A DNA stretch of 64,000 bases from the NCBI RefSeq assembly GCF_023544445.1, contig NZ_JALPVJ010000026.1, forward strand, positions 84,417 to 148,416, read 5' to 3'. This DNA is from Actinoplanes sp. M2I2 (GTDB lineage: Bacteria > Actinomycetota > Actinomycetes > Mycobacteriales > Micromonosporaceae). The translations under genes and the position numbers were made by a program. Positions 16,506 to 41,687 of the stretch are shown here, piece after piece (the stretch's first letter is position 1; the number at the start of each line of letters is the position of its first letter). The notes beneath the pieces were generated by a model. It was not told the DNA's origin. It ran no database searches and saw only the letters and a list, made by a program, of their open reading frames with translations.

Positions 16506-17885
16506 ATGTCAGAGGAACCCTTCGACGGCGAGCGGCCGGTGCACGACCTCGTCGGTGTCGGATTCGGTCCGTCCAATCTGGCCTTGGCGATCGCGATCAC
16601 CGAACACAACGCGAATCTGCGATGGGCGCCGGGCGCGAACGCCGTGACCGCCACGTTCGTGGAGCGGCAACCGCACTTCGGCTGGCACCGGGGCATGCTG
16701 CTCGAGGACGCGACGATGCAGGTGTCGTTCCTCAAGGATCTGGTCACGCTGCGTAACCCCAAGAGCGACTTCAGCTTTCTCTGCTACCTGCAGAGCCGGG
16801 ACCGGCTGATCGACTTCATCAATCAGAAGAACTTCTTCCCGACCCGGATGGAGTTCCACGACTACCTGCAGTGGGCGGCCGAGCTCGTCGACGGCGACGT
16901 CGCCTACGGCCGCGAGGTGGTCGCGATCGAGCCGGTGTTCCGGGGCGACGAGGTCGCCTTCTTCGACGTGGTCGCGGCCGATGTGACCGGCTCCGCGGAA
17001 CCGCTGGTGCACCGGACGCGCAACCTGGTGCTCGGCACCGGCCTGGTCCCGCGCCTGCCCGAGGGCGTCGTCGCCGACGATCGCATCTGGCACACCCGCG
17101 ACCTCCTGCCCAGCGCCGAGAATCTCAAGGCGCGGACGTCACCGGCCGAGCGCTTCGTGGTCGTCGGCGCCGGGCAGAGCGCGGCCGAGGCGGTGGACTA
17201 TCTGCATCGGGAGTTCCCCCGGGCCGAGGTGAACGCCGTGATCACCCGCTACGGCTACAGCCCGGCCGACGACAGCGCCTTCGCCAACCGGATCTTCGAC
17301 CCGGCCGCGGTGGACGACTACTTCGTGGCCTCGGCCCAGGTCAAGCAGATGATGCTGGACTACCACGGCAACACCAACTACTCGGTCGTCGACCAGGATC
17401 TGATCGAAGACCTGTACCGCCGCGTCTACCAGGAGAAGGTGCGCGGCGAACAGCGACTGCGCCTGCTCAACGTGTCCCGGGTGACCGAAGCCGTGCGCGT
17501 CGGTGACCGGGTGCGCACCGTGGTCGAGTCGATGATCACCGGCGACCGTACGGTGCTGGACGCCGACGCGGTGGTGTTCGCGACCGGCTACCGGACGCCG
17601 GATCCGTCGGCCCTGCTGGGCGATCTGGCCGCGGAGTGCCGGCGTGACGAGGCCGGCCAGATCGTCGTGTCCCGCGACTACCGGATGGACACCAGCGCCC
17701 GCATCCGGGCCGGCGTCTATCTGCAGGGCGGCACCGAGCACACCCACGGCCTCTCGTCCTCGCTGCTGTCCAACACGTCGATCCGGTCGGCCGAGATCCT
17801 CGACTCGATCGTGCAGCACACCGAGCTGGCCGCCGACCCGATCATGATGGCGGCCCGGCGCCAGGTCGCCCGGTCACGGGCCTGA
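16506..17885 (+). CDS. L-ornithine N5-monooxygenase (CchB/SidA-like)
   Basis: 459-residue flavoenzyme that hydroxylates the side-chain amine of L-ornithine with NADPH and O2, the first committed step of hydroxamate siderophores. Motifs: FAD-binding 'GVGFGPSNLALA' (residues 17-28), substrate/flavin segments 'MQVSFLKDLVTLRNP' and 'FSFLCYLQ', the NADPH-binding 'VGAGQSAAEAVDYLH' near residue 220, and the C-terminal 'VVFATGYR' near residue 360. No membrane segment. The ATG at 16506 is chosen because it gives the natural N-terminus; its ribosome site is weak. It is divergent from the formyltransferase across an iron box. Confidence 0.95.
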   Translation: MSEEPFDGERPVHDLVGVGFGPSNLALAIAITEHNANLRWAPGANAVTATFVERQPHFGWHRGMLLEDATMQVSFLKDLVTLRNPKSDFSFLCYLQSRDRLIDFINQKNFFPTRMEFHDYLQWAAELVDGDVAYGREVVAIEPVFRGDEVAFFDVVAADVTGSAEPLVHRTRNLVLGTGLVPRLPEGVVADDRIWHTRDLLPSAENLKARTSPAERFVVVGAGQSAAEAVDYLHREFPRAEVNAVITRYGYSPADDSAFANRIFDPAAVDDYFVASAQVKQMMLDYHGNTNYSVVDQDLIEDLYRRVYQEKVRGEQRLRLLNVSRVTEAVRVGDRVRTVVESMITGDRTVLDADAVVFATGYRTPDPSALLGDLAAECRRDEAGQIVVSRDYRMDTSARIRAGVYLQGGTEHTHGLSSSLLSNTSIRSAEILDSIVQHTELAADPIMMAARRQVARSRA

Positions 17886-17892
17886 CCGAGGG

Positions 17893-18699
<807 letters not shown>

Positions 18700-18740
18700 C
18701 GTGAGCCTCCGGAGTCTTGGCAGGTGTGCTCGGACACGTC

Positions 18741-19802
18741 TCAGCCCCCGGAACCGGCTCGGTTGGCCCGCGCCAGCAGCCACAGCAGGAAGGCCGCGCC
18801 CAGCGCGCCGGTGACGACGCCGACCGGCAGGTCGGCGTCCGGCAGCAGACAGCGGGCGAGCAGGTCGCTCGTGAGGACCAGGAACGCCCCGGTCAGCGCG
18901 GACGTGACCGGCGGTGGGGTGGCCCGCCCGGCCAGTCGCTGGGCGACCTGCGGCGCGGCCAGGGCCACGAACAGCACCGGCCCGGCGGCCGCGGTGGCGA
19001 AGGCGACCAGCCCGACCCCGGCCAGCAGGAGGCCGATCCGGGCCCGCTGCACCGGTGTGCCCAGGCCGCGGGCCACGTCGTCGCCCAGCGCCAGAGTCCG
19101 GCTCCACGAGGTGAGCAGCAGGGTGACGGGCAGCAGCACACCGACCGCGACGGCCAGCGGCACAACCGTTTCCCAGCCGCGGCCGTTGATGCTGCCGACC
19201 AGCCAGCCGAACGCCTCCTGGGCCTCGTGGAGCCGGGCGTGGGTCAGCAGGTAGTCGGTGGCGCTGGTGCACATCCAGGAGACGCCGATGCCGACGAGCA
19301 CGATGCGGTAGCCGCTCGCGCCGCGCCGCCAGGCCAGCAGGTAGATCAGGACGGCGGTGGCGAGCGCGCCCAGCACGCCCAGGGTCGAGCCGCTCAGTCC
19401 GGTGCCCGCGCCGAGCACGATCCCGCCGACCACCGCGGTGGTCGCCCCGGCGTTGATGCCGATCATGTCGGGGCTGGCCAGGGGGTTGCGGGTGATGGTC
19501 TGGAAGATGGCGCCCGAGACCGCGAACGCCGCCCCCACGAGCAGGCCGGTCAGCGCGCGCGGCAGCCGCAGCTCGCGGACGACGAATCCGGCCCCGGGAA
19601 CGTCGGAGCTCACCAGGGCCCGCAGCACGTCGGGCAGGCTCACCGGGTAGTCGCCCACGGCGAGGCTGACGCACAGGACGGCGAAGGTCGCCCCGGCCAG
19701 GGCGAGACAGACGGCCACGGTACGCAGGGGCACCACCCCGGAGACCGGCGGGACGGCCAGCCGGAACGCACCCGGTCGAAGCGTGGAGTCGCGGGCCGCC
19801 AT
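18741..19802 (-). CDS. Fe-siderophore ABC importer permease (FecCD family)
   Basis: 353 residues, mostly hydrophobic, about ten membrane helices as in BtuC/FecCD permeases. Characteristic motifs: 'RELRLPRALTGLLVGAAFAVSG' (in parts), 'QTITRNPLASPDMIGINAGA' and the helix before the ATPase-coupling loop 'LALGDDVARGLG'. The ATG overlaps the stop of the upstream permease by 1 nt (TGATG), and the ATPase gene follows after 41 nt. The pair forms a heterodimeric channel; this one corresponds to the FepG/CchD position. Confidence 0.93.
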   Translation of the reverse strand: MAARDSTLRPGAFRLAVPPVSGVVPLRTVAVCLALAGATFAVLCVSLAVGDYPVSLPDVLRALVSSDVPGAGFVVRELRLPRALTGLLVGAAFAVSGAIFQTITRNPLASPDMIGINAGATTAVVGGIVLGAGTGLSGSTLGVLGALATAVLIYLLAWRRGASGYRIVLVGIGVSWMCTSATDYLLTHARLHEAQEAFGWLVGSINGRGWETVVPLAVAVGVLLPVTLLLTSWSRTLALGDDVARGLGTPVQRARIGLLLAGVGLVAFATAAAGPVLFVALAAPQVAQRLAGRATPPPVTSALTGAFLVLTSDLLARCLLPDADLPVGVVTGALGAAFLLWLLARANRAGSGG

Positions 19803-20848
19803 CAGAGCTCCACCGTCCCGCGCCGGCGGACCAGCGCGATGAAGAACGGGCCGCCCAGGAAGGCGACCACGATGCCGGCCTGCACCTCCTCGGGCCGGGT
19901 GACGACGCGGCCGACGATGTCGGCGAACAGCAACAGGCTGGGCGCGAGCAGCGCGGTGGCCGGCAGCAGCCAGCGGTGGTCGGGGCCGGTGATCAGGCGG
20001 GCGACGTGCGGCACGACGAGGCCGATGAAGACGATCGGCCCGGCGATGGCGACGGCCGTTCCGGCCAGCAGGGTGATCGCCAGGACGGCCTGCATCCGGA
20101 TCGTGCCGATCCGCCGGCCCAGGGCGATCGCGGTGTCGTCGCCGAGCGCGAGGCTGTTGAGCGCGGGGCCGGCCAGCAGGGCGAGCAGCACGCCGGCGGC
20201 CAGGAACGGCGTCATCCGCCACAGCAGAGCGGGGTCGGCGCCGGTGAGCGAGCCGGCCGACCAGAACCGGAAGCGGTTCAGGGCCTCGGGTTGCCGCAGC
20301 ACGATCGCGCTGGTGCACGAGCCCAGCAGGAACGTGAGCGCGATGCCGGCCAGCGCAATCTTCACCGGGGTGGCCCCGCCCTGGCCGAGGCGGCCCAGCA
20401 CCTGCACCGCCACCGCGCCGGCGAAGGCCCCCACCAGCGCGAACCAGACGTATCCGGAAGCGGCGGTGACGCCGAGCCCGGCCACCGCGACCACGATGGC
20501 GAAGGACGCGCCGGCGCTGACGCCGAGCAGCCCCGGGTCGGCCAGCGGGTTCCGGGTGAGGCCCTGCATCAGGGCGCCGGCCAGCCCGAGGGCGAGTCCG
20601 ACGAGGACGGCGCAGATGGTGCGGGGCACCCGGACGCCCCACACGATCGCCTCGACCTGAGGATTCGTGACCCGGGCGGCTGTCCGGTCGAAGACCGCCC
20701 GGAACACCTCGTCGAGCGGGACCGCCTTGCTGCCGGCGGCGAGCGACATCACGCAGAGAACCGCGAGGAGAGCCGCGGCGGCGATCAGGAGCACGACCCG
20801 GGCCCGCGGCACCGTCCCGGTGGGACGTTGCGCCGTCCTGGTGCTCAC
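19802..20848 (-). CDS. Fe-siderophore ABC importer permease (FecCD family), first gene of operon
   Basis: 348 residues with about ten membrane helices. FecCD motifs 'GVRVPRTICAVLVGLALGLAG', 'GLTRNPLADPGLLGVSAGASF' (in parts) and 'LALGDDTAIALGRRIG' are clear. The start is GTG at 20848 with GGAGG just upstream. It heads the operon permease-permease-ATPase. Its promoter lies in a 134-bp divergent region with two iron boxes, facing the lipoprotein gene, so import should be repressed when iron is plentiful. Confidence 0.94.
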   Translation of the reverse strand: MSTRTAQRPTGTVPRARVVLLIAAAALLAVLCVMSLAAGSKAVPLDEVFRAVFDRTAARVTNPQVEAIVWGVRVPRTICAVLVGLALGLAGALMQGLTRNPLADPGLLGVSAGASFAIVVAVAGLGVTAASGYVWFALVGAFAGAVAVQVLGRLGQGGATPVKIALAGIALTFLLGSCTSAIVLRQPEALNRFRFWSAGSLTGADPALLWRMTPFLAAGVLLALLAGPALNSLALGDDTAIALGRRIGTIRMQAVLAITLLAGTAVAIAGPIVFIGLVVPHVARLITGPDHRWLLPATALLAPSLLLFADIVGRVVTRPEEVQAGIVVAFLGGPFFIALVRRRGTVEL

Positions 20849-20877
20849 TGGGCCTCCGCGATCGACATGGACGTAAT

Positions 20878-20896
20878 GCTAAGGGTTGCCTAACCA
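20878..20896. promoter_or_regulatory. Iron box upstream of the importer permease operon
   Basis: GCTAAGGGTTGCCTAACCA; read on the minus strand it contains TTAGGCAACCCTTAG, a good match to the actinobacterial iron box halves TTAGG and CCTTA. It lies 30 nt upstream of the permease GTG start. Confidence 0.7.
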
Positions 20897-20925
20897 TTCT
20901 GACCGACCCCGGGGCCCCTTGTTCG

Positions 20926-20944
20926 TTAGGTAAGGCTCACCTTA
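20926..20944. promoter_or_regulatory. Iron box upstream of the siderophore-binding lipoprotein gene
   Basis: TTAGGTAAGGCTCACCTTA, nearly identical to the well-known TTAGGTTAGGCTCACCTAA iron box. It lies 38 nt upstream of the TTG start at 20983. Confidence 0.88.
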
Positions 20945-20982
20945 CGATGAGCCGACCGTGTCTCCACGTCGGAGGGAATCCG

Positions 20983-22029
20983 TTGTTCACGTCGCCGAGA
21001 TCCACCACGCACCCGCCTGCCACCCGCCGGATCCGGCCGGTCGCGGCGCGGATGACTGCCGCGCTGGCCGCGGCCGTCCTGGCTCTCAGCGGGTGTGGAG
21101 GCTCCGAGCAAGCCGCTTCCGCCCCCGGGGCGAGCGCCTCCGCGGGCACCGGCTTCCCGGTCAGCGTCCAGCACAAGTACGGCACGACCGAGGTCGAGGC
21201 CGCGCCGCAGCGGGTGGTCACCCTCGGTCTCAGCGACCAGGACCCGGTGCTGGCGCTGGGTGTCGTCCCGGTCGGCGCGATCGACTGGTTCCTCGAGCGC
21301 CCCTACGGCAAGTGGCCGTGGGCGCAGCCCCTCTGGGCCGGGAAGGCTCCCGAGATCGTCGGTGAGCGCGACGAGTTCAACCTGGAGAAGGTGGCCGCCC
21401 TCAAGCCCGACCTGATCCTGGCGCTGTATTCCGGCATGAGCAAGGACCAGTACGAGAAGCTCTCCAAGATCGCCCCGACCGTCGGCCAGCCCGTCGGTTT
21501 CGACGACTACGCGGCGCCCTGGCAGGACATGACCAGGCTGGCCGGCAAGGCGCTGGGCAAGGAGGCGAAGGCCGACGAGCTGATCGCCGGCATCGACGCC
21601 CAGCTGGCCAAGCTGGCGGGTGAGCACCCGGAGTTCAAGGACAAGTCGGTGGCCGTCGTGGAGCCGTACGAGCCGGGCAAGTACGCGGTCTTCGCGCCCA
21701 GCGACCCCAAAGTCGTGCTGCTGACCAAGCTCGGCTTCACCGTCCCGAAGGCCATTGTGGACGCGGCGGGCAAGGAGTACGCCGCCGAGATCGGCTCCGA
21801 GCAGCTGTCCCTGGTCGACGTGGACAAGCTGGTCTTCCTGACGGCCGACGCCGGCACCCAGAAGACCGTCGAGGCGGACAAGGTCTACAGCACGCTGAAG
21901 GTGGCCAAGGAGGACCGCGCGGTCTTCCTGCCGTACGAGGAACCGCCGCTGGGCGCCGCGCTGTCGTTCAGCACGGTCCTGAGCATCCCGTACGCGCTCG
22001 ACCAGATGGTGCCCCTGCTCGCCGAGTAG
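20983..22029 (+). CDS. Siderophore-binding lipoprotein of the ABC importer (CchF/FepB type)
   Basis: 348 residues. A lipoprotein signal ends in the lipobox 'LALSGC', so the protein is anchored on the outer face of the membrane. The rest is a class III substrate-binding protein: 'APQRVVTLGLSDQDPVLALGV' starts the first lobe and 'FNLEKVAALKPDLILA' is the family hallmark. TTG 20983 is chosen for its GGAGGG at 20971-20976; an ATG at 20947 is in frame but abuts the iron box. It should deliver the ferric siderophore to the FecCD permeases encoded divergently. The NRPS gene follows 54 nt later, possibly on the same transcript, as no separate iron box is seen there. Confidence 0.93.
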   Translation: MFTSPRSTTHPPATRRIRPVAARMTAALAAAVLALSGCGGSEQAASAPGASASAGTGFPVSVQHKYGTTEVEAAPQRVVTLGLSDQDPVLALGVVPVGAIDWFLERPYGKWPWAQPLWAGKAPEIVGERDEFNLEKVAALKPDLILALYSGMSKDQYEKLSKIAPTVGQPVGFDDYAAPWQDMTRLAGKALGKEAKADELIAGIDAQLAKLAGEHPEFKDKSVAVVEPYEPGKYAVFAPSDPKVVLLTKLGFTVPKAIVDAAGKEYAAEIGSEQLSLVDVDKLVFLTADAGTQKTVEADKVYSTLKVAKEDRAVFLPYEEPPLGAALSFSTVLSIPYALDQMVPLLAE

Positions 22030-22083
22030 GACGTCCGCCGGCCCGTTCATCCCGACGTCACCCTCGAGGGGCGGTACTTCGCT

Positions 22084-38465
<16,382 letters not shown>

Positions 38466-38469
<4 letters not shown>

Positions 38470-38678
38470 CCAACCCCTTCGAAGACCCCGAGGGCCGGTA
38501 CGTGGTGCTGGTCAACGACGAGGACCAGCACTCGCTGTGGCCCTCGTTCGTCGACGTGCCGGCCGGCTGGAGGGTCGTCTATGGCGAGGAGTCGCGGGCG
38601 GCGTGCCTCGACTACGTCGAGAAGACGTGGACCGACCTGCGTCCCCGGTCGCTGCGGGAGCGGATGACGGCCGACTGA
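38466..38678 (+). CDS. MbtH-like NRPS accessory protein
   Basis: 70 residues. It matches the MbtH family throughout: 'YVVLVNDEDQHSLWPSF' (the NxExQxSLWP core), 'VPAGWRVVYGEESRAACLDY' (in parts) and the C-terminal 'WTDLRPRSL'. These proteins bind adenylation domains and are needed for their solubility or activity. The ATG overlaps the NRPS stop codon (ATGA), so it is translationally coupled to its partner synthetase. Confidence 0.97.
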
Positions 38679-38720
38679 CCGCCCGGCGCCGCGTCCCGGT
38701 CGGCGCCGGGACGCGGTCAG
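38675..38720 (+). terminator. Terminator hairpin after the NRPS-MbtH operon
   Basis: Nested inverted repeats: outer 8-bp stem 38675-38682 with 38713-38720 (CTGACCGC/GCGGTCAG) and inner 9-bp stem 38683-38691 with 38701-38709 (CCGGCGCCG/CGGCGCCGG). The hairpin begins at the MbtH stop codon. Confidence 0.8.
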
Positions 38721-38721
38721 G

Positions 38722-39235
38722 CGACGAGGTGGGCGAGCAGGGCGAGTGCTTCATGGGCAGCACGGCCGGGGAGCGGTGCAGGAGCCAGGCCAGGGCGAGC
38801 TGGGCCGGGCTGACGCCCTGCCGGGCGGCCGCGTCGCCCAGGGCCCCGCCCCGGGTGGTCAGGCCGCCGGTGTTCAGAGGGAACCAGGGGATTCAGGCCA
38901 GGCTGACCTCCGACACGGCGATGTGCCGGATCTTGCCCTCCTGCTGCAGCTTCGCCAGCTCGCCCAGGCTGTCCTCGACCAGGACGGCCGGATCGATGCG
39001 GTGCAGCTGGTACAGGTCGACGTGGTCGAGGCGCAACCGGCGCAGCGACACCTCGAAGGCGTAGCGGAGGTAGTCCGGGCGTACGACCGACGGCCACGGG
39101 TACGGGTACGGGTCGGTGGCGCACCACGCCACCCTTGGTCGTGATGACCAGATCGTCACGGTACGGATGGAGCGCCTCGCGAATGAGGTCCTCGGCGACG
39201 AAGAGACCGTAGGTGGATCGGTCCCGGTGGACCGA
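38722..39235 (-). pseudogene. Degraded aldo/keto reductase gene
   Basis: Minus-strand relic of an aldo/keto reductase. From 39235 downward it reads 'STYGLFVAEDLIREALHPYRDDLVITTKGG', quoted here in parts ('AEDLIREALHPY', 'DDLVITTKGG'). The frame then changes near 39090 to give 'YLRYAFEVSLRRLRLDHVDLYQLHRIDP' (in parts) and 'QQEGKIRHIAVSEVSLA', where a stop occurs at about 38893. In a third frame 'ALGDAAARQGVSPAQLALAW' and 'LLHRSPAVLP' continue the C-terminus to about 38760. The N-terminal strand with the catalytic Asp/Tyr and a middle segment are missing. At least one frameshift and one internal deletion make it non-functional. No other gene is seen in 38721-39282. Confidence 0.75.
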
Positions 39236-39278
39236 TCTGAGCGTGCTGCAGCCCCGCGGGAGCAGCCAGACCCCTGCC

Positions 39279-39305
39279 GTGGCTACCCCTGCCAGGGGTA
39301 GCCAC
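39279..39305 (-). terminator. Perfect hairpin at the 3' end of the GNAT gene
   Basis: A perfect 12-bp stem with a 3-nt loop: 39279-39290 pairs with 39294-39305 (GTGGCTACCCCT/AGGGGTAGCCAC). The GNAT stop codon lies inside the stem, so termination would be tightly coupled to the end of translation. Confidence 0.75.
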
Positions 39306-39750
39306 GGTTGCCGGGCAGGGATGTCGGGTCAGGCTCGCGCACCATGAACACGTCCACCGGGTCCTCGGTTTCGACGGTGAACGCGTGCCGCTCGTAGAGC
39401 CGTCGGGCCGGACTGCCCTGCAGCACGTTCAGCCGGACCCGCGTGCCATCGCGATCACATCGCTCGAGGACTGCGCGCAGCACCGCCGTGCCGATGCCGC
39501 TGCTCTGCCGATGCGGGGCCAGATAGAAGTGCTCCAGCCAGTGAGCGTCCGCGGCCGGTCGCAGCGCCACGCAGCCGGCGAACACGCCGCCCACCTCGAT
39601 CACTCGGGTGTGCGCCGGGGCGAACCCGTCCCGTAGTCGCTGCCGCACCCGCTGCTCGTCATAGCGCCCGAGCCGCTCCAGATCCGCCCGCAGCACCCTC
39701 GCCCGCAACTCGGCCACCGCCTCGACGTCCGCCGCTGAAGCCGGCCGCAT
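39283..39750 (-). CDS. GNAT family N-acetyltransferase
   Basis: 155 residues with the GNAT fold: N-terminal 'MRPASAADVEAVAELRARVL', the core 'WLEHFYLAPHRQSSGIGTAVLRAVLE' (in parts) containing the acetyl-CoA-binding RxxGxG/A variant 'RQSSGIGTAV', and C-terminal 'LNVLQGSPARRLYERHAF'. Acceptor unknown. It lies between the aldo/keto reductase relic and the exporter genes, and nothing shows that it belongs to siderophore biosynthesis; the tailoring enzyme of this locus is the formyltransferase. The 133-nt gap upstream (39751-39883) holds no gene. Confidence 0.85.
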   Translation of the reverse strand: MRPASAADVEAVAELRARVLRADLERLGRYDEQRVRQRLRDGFAPAHTRVIEVGGVFAGCVALRPAADAHWLEHFYLAPHRQSSGIGTAVLRAVLERCDRDGTRVRLNVLQGSPARRLYERHAFTVETEDPVDVFMVREPDPTSLPGNRGYPWQG

Positions 39751-39883
39751 CGCCTAGTCCGCCATGATCGCCAACTTACCGCCGGCTGTGCGCCCGCCTC
39801 GTCCGGCTGAACCCGAACCTCTCGCCCGGGTCGCACACCGCGCCTTCACCGGCCGCGGCCCGGCTCGCGCCACGAACCACGAG

Positions 39884-41659
39884 CTAGCCGGTGGGACGGT
39901 GGTCGGCCCAGGCGCGCCAGAGAGCCGCGTACTGGCCGTCCGGACGGGCCGCCAGTTCGGCGTGCGGGCCGCTCTCCAGCACCCGGCCGGCGTCCAGGAG
40001 CACGACCCGGTCGGCCGAGACGGCCTGGGTGAGCCGATGCGCGACCACGATGCCGGTACGCCCGGCTAGCGCCTCCTCCACCGCCGCCTCGAGCGTCCGG
40101 GCTCCGGCACTGCCGGCCTCCGCGGTCGCCTCGTCGAGGACGGCGATCGGCGGGTCGGCCAGCACGAGCCGGGCCAGCGCGAGCTGCTGGGCCTGGGTGA
40201 CCGTGAGGCGGTGGCCGCCGTCGCCGACCACCGTGTCGAGGCCGTCGGGCAGGGCGGCCGACCACTCGCCGGCGCCGACCCGGTCCAGCCCCTTGAGCAG
40301 CTCCTCGTCGCCCGCGTCGGGCCGGGCCAGGCGCAGGTCGTCGCGCAGCGGCCCGGCGAAGACGTGCACCTCCTGCGTGATGATGACGATGGAACGCCGC
40401 ACCTCGGCCGGGTCGAGGTCCTCCAGCCTGATCCCGCCCAGCCGGATGACGCCGCTCGACGGCCGGCGCACCCCGGCGATCAGAGCGGCCAGGGTGGTCT
40501 TGCCCGCCCCGCTCGCCCCGACCAGGGCCACCCGCTCGGTGGCGGCGACGTCGAGGCTGACGCCCCGCAGCACCGGCTGGTCCGGCCGGTAGGCGTGGCC
40601 GACCGCCTCGACCGAGACGGTGGCCGCGCTCGGAGCCCGGGCCGCGCCCGGGGACCCGGCCGCGGGGAGTTCGGTGACCCCGACCAGGCGCACCAGGCTG
40701 GCCGCGGCCGACTGGGCGTCGTCGACCAGCCCCAGCGCGGTGTTGATCGGTGCGAACAGGCTGTGGAAATACAGCGCCGCGACGGTGGCCTCGCCGATGG
40801 TCGCCGACCCGTCGCGGACCAGCAGGAAGCCGGCGACCAGGACCGCGCTGAGGCCGACGAACTCGGCCGCGTTCAGCCGGCCGTAGAACTGGGTCAGGAC
40901 CCGGACGCCGCGCATGGTCCAGTCGACGGAGTCCAGCGAGCGGGCCCGGACCAGCTCCCGGTGGCTGTCCTGCAGCCGCAGCGCCCGGACCGTGCCGGCG
41001 CCGCTGACCGTCTCCTGCAGCTGGTGCTGCAGGGCGCCGACCGACACCCGCTGGCCGGCGTAGAGCGGCAGCGCACGACCGGAATACCACCGTACGGTGA
41101 GGATCTGGATGGGCACCGCCAGCAGGGCGGCGAGCAGAAACCGCCAGTCGAGGACCGCGAGCCCGACCGCGGTGAGCGCGATGGTCAGCATCGAGCGGGC
41201 CAGCTCGGGCAGCGCGCTGCGCACCGCGGTGGCGATCACGGTGACGTCGTTGGTGACCCGCGAGGTCAGATCGCCGGTGCCGGCCTCCTCGACCTGGTGC
41301 AGCGGTAGCGCGAGGACCCGGTCGATGAACTGCTCCCGCAGGTCGGCCAGCATGCCCTCGCCGAGCCGGGCCACCAGGGCCAGACCCCAGCCGGCCGTGA
41401 CCGCCTGGCCGACGGCGATGACCACGAGCGCCACGACCGGCCCGTTGAGCGCGCCGGCCGGCCGGCCGTCCACGACGAGGTCGACGATGTGGCCGAGCAG
41501 CCGGATCGTCACCAGCCCGATCGCGGTTCCGGCGATGAGCACCGCGACCGCCAGGACGGCCAGGGCCCACCGCGGACGCAGCAGGCGCCGCACCGCCGCC
41601 CGGGTCTGCGCCCCGGTGGCCGTCGGCAACAGGACGCGCCCGGGATTCACACCGCTCAT
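39884..41659 (-). CDS. Heterodimeric ABC exporter subunit, canonical Walker motifs but degenerate signature
   Basis: 591 residues: six-helix membrane domain (about 25-310) fused to a nucleotide-binding domain. Walker A 'GASGAGKTTLAAL' (Lys387), Walker B/catalytic Glu 'IAVLDEATAEAG' and H-loop 'IVVAHRLTQ' are intact, but the signature LSGGQ is replaced by 'LTVTQAQQ'. The partner encoded 28 nt upstream shows the reverse pattern, so the two form one active and one dead ATP site. It is the second gene of an iron-box-controlled operon at the edge of the siderophore locus, suggesting export of the desferri-siderophore (as proposed for CchG-type exporters) or siderophore handling at the membrane. 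Confidence 0.9.
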   Translation of the reverse strand: MSGVNPGRVLLPTATGAQTRAAVRRLLRPRWALAVLAVAVLIAGTAIGLVTIRLLGHIVDLVVDGRPAGALNGPVVALVVIAVGQAVTAGWGLALVARLGEGMLADLREQFIDRVLALPLHQVEEAGTGDLTSRVTNDVTVIATAVRSALPELARSMLTIALTAVGLAVLDWRFLLAALLAVPIQILTVRWYSGRALPLYAGQRVSVGALQHQLQETVSGAGTVRALRLQDSHRELVRARSLDSVDWTMRGVRVLTQFYGRLNAAEFVGLSAVLVAGFLLVRDGSATIGEATVAALYFHSLFAPINTALGLVDDAQSAAASLVRLVGVTELPAAGSPGAARAPSAATVSVEAVGHAYRPDQPVLRGVSLDVAATERVALVGASGAGKTTLAALIAGVRRPSSGVIRLGGIRLEDLDPAEVRRSIVIITQEVHVFAGPLRDDLRLARPDAGDEELLKGLDRVGAGEWSAALPDGLDTVVGDGGHRLTVTQAQQLALARLVLADPPIAVLDEATAEAGSAGARTLEAAVEEALAGRTGIVVAHRLTQAVSADRVVLLDAGRVLESGPHAELAARPDGQYAALWRAWADHRPTG

Positions 41660-41687
41660 GGCTCAGGCCTCATCTCGTCGCGGTCGG

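Noticed and set aside
20945..20982. ATG 20947 as start of the siderophore-binding lipoprotein
   Set aside because: It lies 2 nt after the iron box with no ribosome site; TTG 20983 with GGAGGG gives a normal signal peptide. Not fully excluded.
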